Below, in pieces: positions 6,302-9,747 of a DNA stretch of 9,747 nt. The translations under genes and the position numbers were made by a program. Numbering within the stretch: position 1 is the first letter of the stretch; each line of letters begins with the position of its first letter. Source of the DNA: Micromonosporaceae bacterium (GTDB taxonomy: Bacteria > Actinomycetota > Actinomycetes > Mycobacteriales > Micromonosporaceae); the NCBI GenBank assembly GCA_003543035.1, contig DPJL01000229.1, forward strand, positions 1 through 9,747, given 5' to 3'. The notes below the pieces were generated by a model that saw only the letters and a program-made list of their open reading frames with translations, did no database searches and was not told the origin of the DNA.

Positions 6302-6322
6302 CACGATCGGGAACCGGTCGTG
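6302..6322 (+). promoter_or_regulatory. Hairpin abutting the DUF998 ribosome-binding region
   Basis: CACGATCGG (6302-6310) pairs with CCGGTCGTG (6314-6322) around GAA: 9 pairs as RNA including one G-U. It ends directly before AAGGAA and 13 nt before the AAAGGAG that serves the preferred start at 6350. It could influence translation, limit read-through from the hydrolase gene, or be a palindromic protein site. Confidence 0.45.
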
Positions 6323-6349
6323 AAGGAATAGATGGAAAGGAGTGAAGTG

Positions 6350-7024
6350 ATGACAAGGAATCGAACGCGGTGGCAGCTGGCAGGTGGGATCATCGCGGCC
6401 CCGCTGTTCTTCACGGTGGCATTCGCTCAAGCGTTTGCCCGCGAGGGCTTCGACATCAAGCAGCACATGATTAGCCAATTGGCAACTGGGGATCTGGCAT
6501 GGATCCAGATCGCCAACTTTGTCACAGTGGGAATCCTGTACATCCTTTGTGCCGCAGGGATGCGCCAGCTTCTGTCACCTGCTCACGGCGGAACTTGGGG
6601 TCCACGTTTGATCGCCACCTTCGGCGCGGGTTTGGTCGCCGCGGGCGTCTTCGTCACCGACCCGGCTGGGGGATATCCGCCCGCAACCGTTTCCGGGGGG
6701 CCGTCCTGGCATGGCATCGCCCACGGGGTGGCCGCCATGGTCGCCGGCCTCGCGCTGGTTGCAGCGATCGCAGTATTCGCCTGGCGATTCGCGACCCTGA
6801 AGGAGAAAGGATGGGCGATCTTCAGTGCGGTGATCGGCATGGTCTACTTCGCTCTGCCGTTCACCAACTCCGATTTAGGAGGCCTGCCACTGGCCGTAGC
6901 GTCGTTAGTGGGCTGGGGATGGATTTCTATCCTCGCCACGCGGTTGACATTCCAACATGGCGCCATCCAACAACCAAACCGCCATCCATCGACGCCAGCA
7001 CCTATGGTCAGCAGTCATGGGTAA
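6350..7024 (+). CDS. DUF998 family integral membrane protein
   Basis: The protein has 224 residues from the ATG at 6350, which has AAAGGAG (6336-6342) 7 nt upstream. An in-frame ATG 18 bp earlier also has a weaker AAGGA site and would add six residues. DUF998 features are present: a first helix at about 10-30, then the ISQLATGDLAWIQIANF region (41-57), a second helix, VTDPAGGYPP (102-111) before WHGIAHG (120-126), and further helices to about residue 200, giving six in all. The conserved Asp104, His121 and His125 could form a polar site in the membrane; the biochemical role of the family is not known to me. The last 25 or so residues are polar and Pro-rich. The gene follows the hydrolase on the same strand and may share its operator-controlled transcript, though the 127-bp gap and hairpin leave room for separate control. 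Confidence 0.9.
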   Translation: MTRNRTRWQLAGGIIAAPLFFTVAFAQAFAREGFDIKQHMISQLATGDLAWIQIANFVTVGILYILCAAGMRQLLSPAHGGTWGPRLIATFGAGLVAAGVFVTDPAGGYPPATVSGGPSWHGIAHGVAAMVAGLALVAAIAVFAWRFATLKEKGWAIFSAVIGMVYFALPFTNSDLGGLPLAVASLVGWGWISILATRLTFQHGAIQQPNRHPSTPAPMVSSHG

Positions 7025-7222
7025 CTCACCAGTCGAGTCGACATGCCCGCAACGCAAGAGGAACGAGCGAACTCTACGGCGCAATCAGTAAGTCACGTCA
7101 CTCAACCGGTAGGGTCCGTCCAGCTGCATGACAAGAAACCAGTTCAGCTAACAGACTCCGCCACCCGCCAATGCAAACGACGAGGCATCACTAGCGCTGT
7201 TAGCGACCAGATAACCCAACCA

Positions 7223-7249
7223 GCCGGGCCACGATGATCGTGGCCCGGC
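7223..7249. terminator. Strong, possibly bidirectional terminator hairpin
   Basis: GCCGGGCCACGA (7223-7234) pairs perfectly with TCGTGGCCCGGC (7238-7249) around a TGA loop, a 12-bp GC-rich stem typical of actinomycete terminators. It lies 198 nt past the DUF998 stop. On the minus strand it follows a frame ending at 7264 by 14 nt and is trailed by a moderately T-rich stretch (TGGTTGGGTTAT); on the plus strand only CTTCC follows. Confidence 0.75.
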
Positions 7250-8239
7250 CTTCCGCTACCCGATCAGGCAGCTGACTCCTGCCGGATGCGCCTCAGATAG
7301 GCAATACCCGCCGGGCAAAGCGACTGATGTAGATCGGGCGCCCAGCGTGCCAGACACCGCGGGTCGAAGCACGGCGCTGTTTCTCCGGGTCGCCAGCTCG
7401 CCAGTGCGGGTGCCCGAATGCGCGTGCCGGCCGTACGGTAGGTTGCGTGGTTAACATCCATGAAGGCGGCAGCCCGCTGGTGCTCGTGGATCCTCTTTGG
7501 AGGTGGGCGTTGACCGCGGCGATGGTGGTGACGGCTGATGACTCCGTACGAAATGCGTTGGTGAGACACGGGACGGAGCCAGCAATGGTCTATGCCACCT
7601 TTGTCGACCTCTTCTCCCATACGGACCACAGCCCGGCGCCACCATAGATGCGAAAGACCGGCTGTCGGTGCCAGTCACCGTCACGTACGCGGTCGCTGGA
7701 AGCTTGCCGGGCGATCGCCATTGGGATTTGTCACTTTCACCGCGCCGAGGTGGGGGACCAGCGTCCAAACAAGCGCGCAATCCAAATTGGATCGACTAAG
7801 ATAGTCAACAATCAATCTCGCGTCGACAGATTTGTTCAAGGCATGAATTGTACGCCGACACTTCCGCAGCGTTGACGGACCGGCATCATCGCCCAAGCCG
7901 TCTCGGTCCGACACCAGGCATCGACCAACATCAGATTGATTGAGCTTCCTTGATTATTGCCGCAGCAATACCGGATGCTGCCAGGCGGAGAAGAGCAAGT
8001 GGTCGTCACTACGCCGCCGAATGCATTGCATTGCGTTACCGAATGTGGTGGATAACTGAGGGGCGGCAGCACGTCCGGTGGACGTCTTGCTTGTAGCTCC
8101 CCCATGGTCTATGTCTACGCCAGTGTGACCGCAGTTAACACGTCGGGCTACGCTAAACCGTTGCGCAGCAACAGAGCCGGACCTGCGGGTTCCCACAAAA
8201 GGGGGGGATAGTGCCCAAGGAGGCTGCTGTCCGCTGGCA

Positions 8240-8260
8240 CAAGGCGACTCCGGTGCCTTG
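8240..8260 (-). terminator. Weak hairpin downstream of the MFS gene
   Basis: CAAGGC (8240-8245) pairs with GCCTTG (8255-8260) across a 9-nt loop, about 40 nt past the MFS stop on the minus strand. No T-run follows, so termination here is only a possibility. Confidence 0.3.
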
Positions 8261-8299
8261 ACTCTGATCGTCGCTCCGGCTCGACCGCTTGTTGCGGGG

Positions 8300-9664
8300 T
8301 CAGTTGGTTCCTTCGGCGAGCGACGGCATTGTGATCAACCGAGGTATCGGCGACGCGAGCACCGGAAGGATCGAGGCGGCGTAGCCTATCGCACCCACCC
8401 AAAGTGTGGCGTGCAGGCCAACGCTGCTTCCCAGGATTCCCGCGGCTAGGCCGCCGAGAGGAAGCACGCCAAATACGAGCGTACGAACGCTGGCATTCAT
8501 GCGACCGCGAAGGCGGTCCGGAGTCAGTGCCTGACGGAGACTTGAGTTGAGCACATTACTGTTCGCGAGTGCGGCCTGGCCAATGAAAAGGCTTGCCATA
8601 AACATGCCGACGATCACCGCTCTTGGCCCGGCAGCCAAAGGTATCAGCAGGGCTGCGAGGCCGGTTACGATTCGAGCAGCCACGTATACGCGTCCCACTG
8701 GCCAGCGGCGGACGACGACGTTCGCCACCAACGCGCCAACGAGTCCGCCGGCACCAACGGCGGTTAGCACCAACCCGATGAGACTGGGGCTGAGGTGCAA
8801 TTGTCGGACTGCGTACAGGAGGAACACCGTTTCGGTGATGACTGCGAAGAAGTTGGCCATCGCGGCGCTGAATGCGGTTGCCCGAATGTGGGGTTCTCGA
8901 AAAGCGTAACGCAGTCCTTCTACAAGATCCGCAATTGGACGCCGTGGAACAGTCCCCACTGGATGGAATTCCGGTTCGCGGCGCTGGATCTGGAGTATGG
9001 TCAGGATGCCCACAGCGTAGGACAGGGCATCGACTATGAGCACGAACGGCGCAGTGAACAGCTGAACGAGTAACCCACCCAGGCCTGGGCCCGCGACCTC
9101 GGCGGCAGAGTGACTTGCTGACATCTTGCCCATGGCTTCCACGAGTCGGTCCTTCTCGACCAGGCTAGGGACGTAGGAGAGCCAGCACACCTCGAAAAGC
9201 GCGGCACCCATTCCCACGCCAAAGGCGATCATCACGAGCGTCCACAGCTGCAGTAGCCCAAGGATGGCCAGCAAAGGCACCAGGGCAACCAAAACGCCTC
9301 GGACGACATACGACGTGATCATCAGCTGGCGCCGAGGACGTCGGTCCGCCCAAACTCCGAACAACAAACTGAATGCCAAAAATGGAAGGTACTCAGCGAA
9401 ACGCAGAAAGCCGAGTTCGCCAGCGCTCACGTCCAGAGTCAACACGGCCACGAGAGGCAAGGCGATGAACGTAACCTGTGTTCCGACTTGCGAGACGGTC
9501 TCTCCAATCCAGAAGACTGAGAAGTCGCGGTTGCGCCAGAGCGAAATTGGGCGGAGGCGGCCAGGAGTCGAAAGCGACATGACGTCGACGTTCACGGAGT
9601 CCTCAACGTCGGCGCCTGATCCGTTGCATCCGTACTGGTTTGACTTTGGCGATTCGTGCGTCAA
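8300..9664 (-). CDS. MFS transporter, EntS/MFS_3-type exporter
   Basis: The protein has 454 residues if started at the TTG at 9664, which has GGAGGAA (complement of 9668-9674) just upstream and so looks best. An in-frame GTG at 9595 behind GAGGA, or the ATG at 9580, would give 431 or 426 residues and remove a polar N-terminal extension that lacks obvious family similarity. From LWRNRDFSVFWIGETVSQVGTQVT (about 42-65) the sequence is typical of the MFS_3 group, which includes the enterobactin exporter EntS and macrolide-efflux-like proteins. The loop 2-3 signature reads GVWADRRPRR (103-112), and hydrophobic segments account for about 12 helices in two halves, split by a polar loop with RREPEFHP and TVPRRP. 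A second-half signature ALTPDRLRGRMNA is also family-typical. It should export small molecules with proton antiport; the substrate is unknown. It carries no copy of the TetR operator in the visible upstream 83 bp. Confidence 0.92.
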   Translation of the reverse strand: MTHESPKSNQYGCNGSGADVEDSVNVDVMSLSTPGRLRPISLWRNRDFSVFWIGETVSQVGTQVTFIALPLVAVLTLDVSAGELGFLRFAEYLPFLAFSLLFGVWADRRPRRQLMITSYVVRGVLVALVPLLAILGLLQLWTLVMIAFGVGMGAALFEVCWLSYVPSLVEKDRLVEAMGKMSASHSAAEVAGPGLGGLLVQLFTAPFVLIVDALSYAVGILTILQIQRREPEFHPVGTVPRRPIADLVEGLRYAFREPHIRATAFSAAMANFFAVITETVFLLYAVRQLHLSPSLIGLVLTAVGAGGLVGALVANVVVRRWPVGRVYVAARIVTGLAALLIPLAAGPRAVIVGMFMASLFIGQAALANSNVLNSSLRQALTPDRLRGRMNASVRTLVFGVLPLGGLAAGILGSSVGLHATLWVGAIGYAASILPVLASPIPRLITMPSLAEGTN

Positions 9665-9747
9665 CTCTTCCTCCGCATAAACAGCACCGCTTGCAGCGCC
9701 CGTTCAGCTACACATGCAGCGAGACCGCGCAGGCGACTCCAACCGGA

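Larger units (their letters stand above)
7025..8299. other. Long spacer without a convincing gene
   Basis: About 1.27 kb separates the DUF998 and MFS genes. Both strands have short open frames. The two best are a minus-strand frame ending at 7264 (up to 121 codons; its last part reads ASWRPGETAPCFDPRC and then RWAPDLHQSLCPAGIAY), which stops 14 nt before a strong hairpin, and an overlapping plus-strand frame at 7447-7647 (66 codons from GTG). Neither has a good ribosome binding site or a recognised domain, and they overlap, so at most one is real. From about 7650 to 8299 I see only short, biased-poor frames and small inverted repeats (for example GTTGC/GCAAC at 8160-8172). Decayed genes are a fair explanation but no parent family can be named. 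Confidence 0.5.

Noticed and set aside
7147..7204. GCTAACAG / CTGTTAGC inverted repeat with a 42-nt loop
   Set aside because: An 8-bp arm pair at this distance can arise by chance and no gene boundary depends on it.
7043..7237. Plus-strand frame of 64 codons after DUF998
   Set aside because: Its stop falls inside the terminator hairpin, third positions show no bias, and no ribosome binding site is seen.
7447..7647. Plus-strand frame of 66 codons starting with GTG
   Set aside because: Third-position bias is fair, but it has no convincing ribosome binding site, is open upstream without a better start, overlaps the minus-strand candidate and matches nothing I recognise.
9264..9680. Plus-strand frame of 138 codons
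   Set aside because: It is antisense to the MFS gene, and its translation is a low-complexity Ser/Thr/Arg sequence.
1..9747. CRISPR array, tRNA, rRNA or intact insertion sequence
   Set aside because: I found no regularly spaced direct repeats, no tRNA T-loop signature with a matching acceptor stem, and no transposase motif or terminal repeats with target duplications.

Overview
The window looks like an accessory stretch of a high-GC actinomycete chromosome. Evidence is strong G/C bias at third codon positions, GTG and TTG start codons, purine-rich Shine-Dalgarno sites, a TetR regulator, a DUF998 membrane protein and an RHS/YD-repeat protein with a proline-rich tail. No ribosomal, tRNA or core metabolic gene is present. 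By eye, the RHS gene is clearly GC-richer than the genes and spacers to its right, which suggests blocks of different origin.

Layout. 1-2670 (+) is the C-terminal part of an RHS-repeat protein cut by the window edge: YD repeats, the RHS core ending in a DPTGL motif, a basic proline-rich linker with a duplicated cysteine motif, and a glycine-rich C-terminal domain. Converging on it after 5 bp is a TetR-family repressor (2676-3266, -). Then come about 800 bp of noncoding DNA with several strong inverted repeats, a six-helix membrane protein with weak DUF1772/anthrone-oxygenase-like character (4071-4793, +), a 570-bp spacer, an alpha/beta-hydrolase-fold protein (5362-6222, +) and a DUF998 membrane protein (6350-7024, +). 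About 1.27 kb without a convincing gene follows, starting near a strong terminator-like hairpin. The right end holds an MFS exporter of the EntS/MFS_3 type (8300-9664, -).

How it may work together. The clearest regulatory signal is a shared operator. The TetR promoter and the hydrolase promoter, 2 kb apart, carry copies of the same imperfect palindrome around ACCGACNGTCGGT: one at the TetR gene and two tandem copies, 26 bp centre to centre, over the hydrolase promoter. The simplest model is that the TetR protein represses itself and the hydrolase, and possibly the DUF998 gene 127 bp downstream of it. The ligand is unknown. The hydrolase is unusual: aspartate sits at the nucleophile elbow and leucine where the catalytic histidine is expected. 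A hydrolase, two small membrane proteins and an exporter next to a TetR gene would fit response to a small organic molecule, but that is inference.

I see no CRISPR array, tRNA, intact transposase or complete mobile element. No defence or toxin system can be demonstrated; the RHS C-terminal domain is the only candidate effector, and no same-strand immunity gene follows it.
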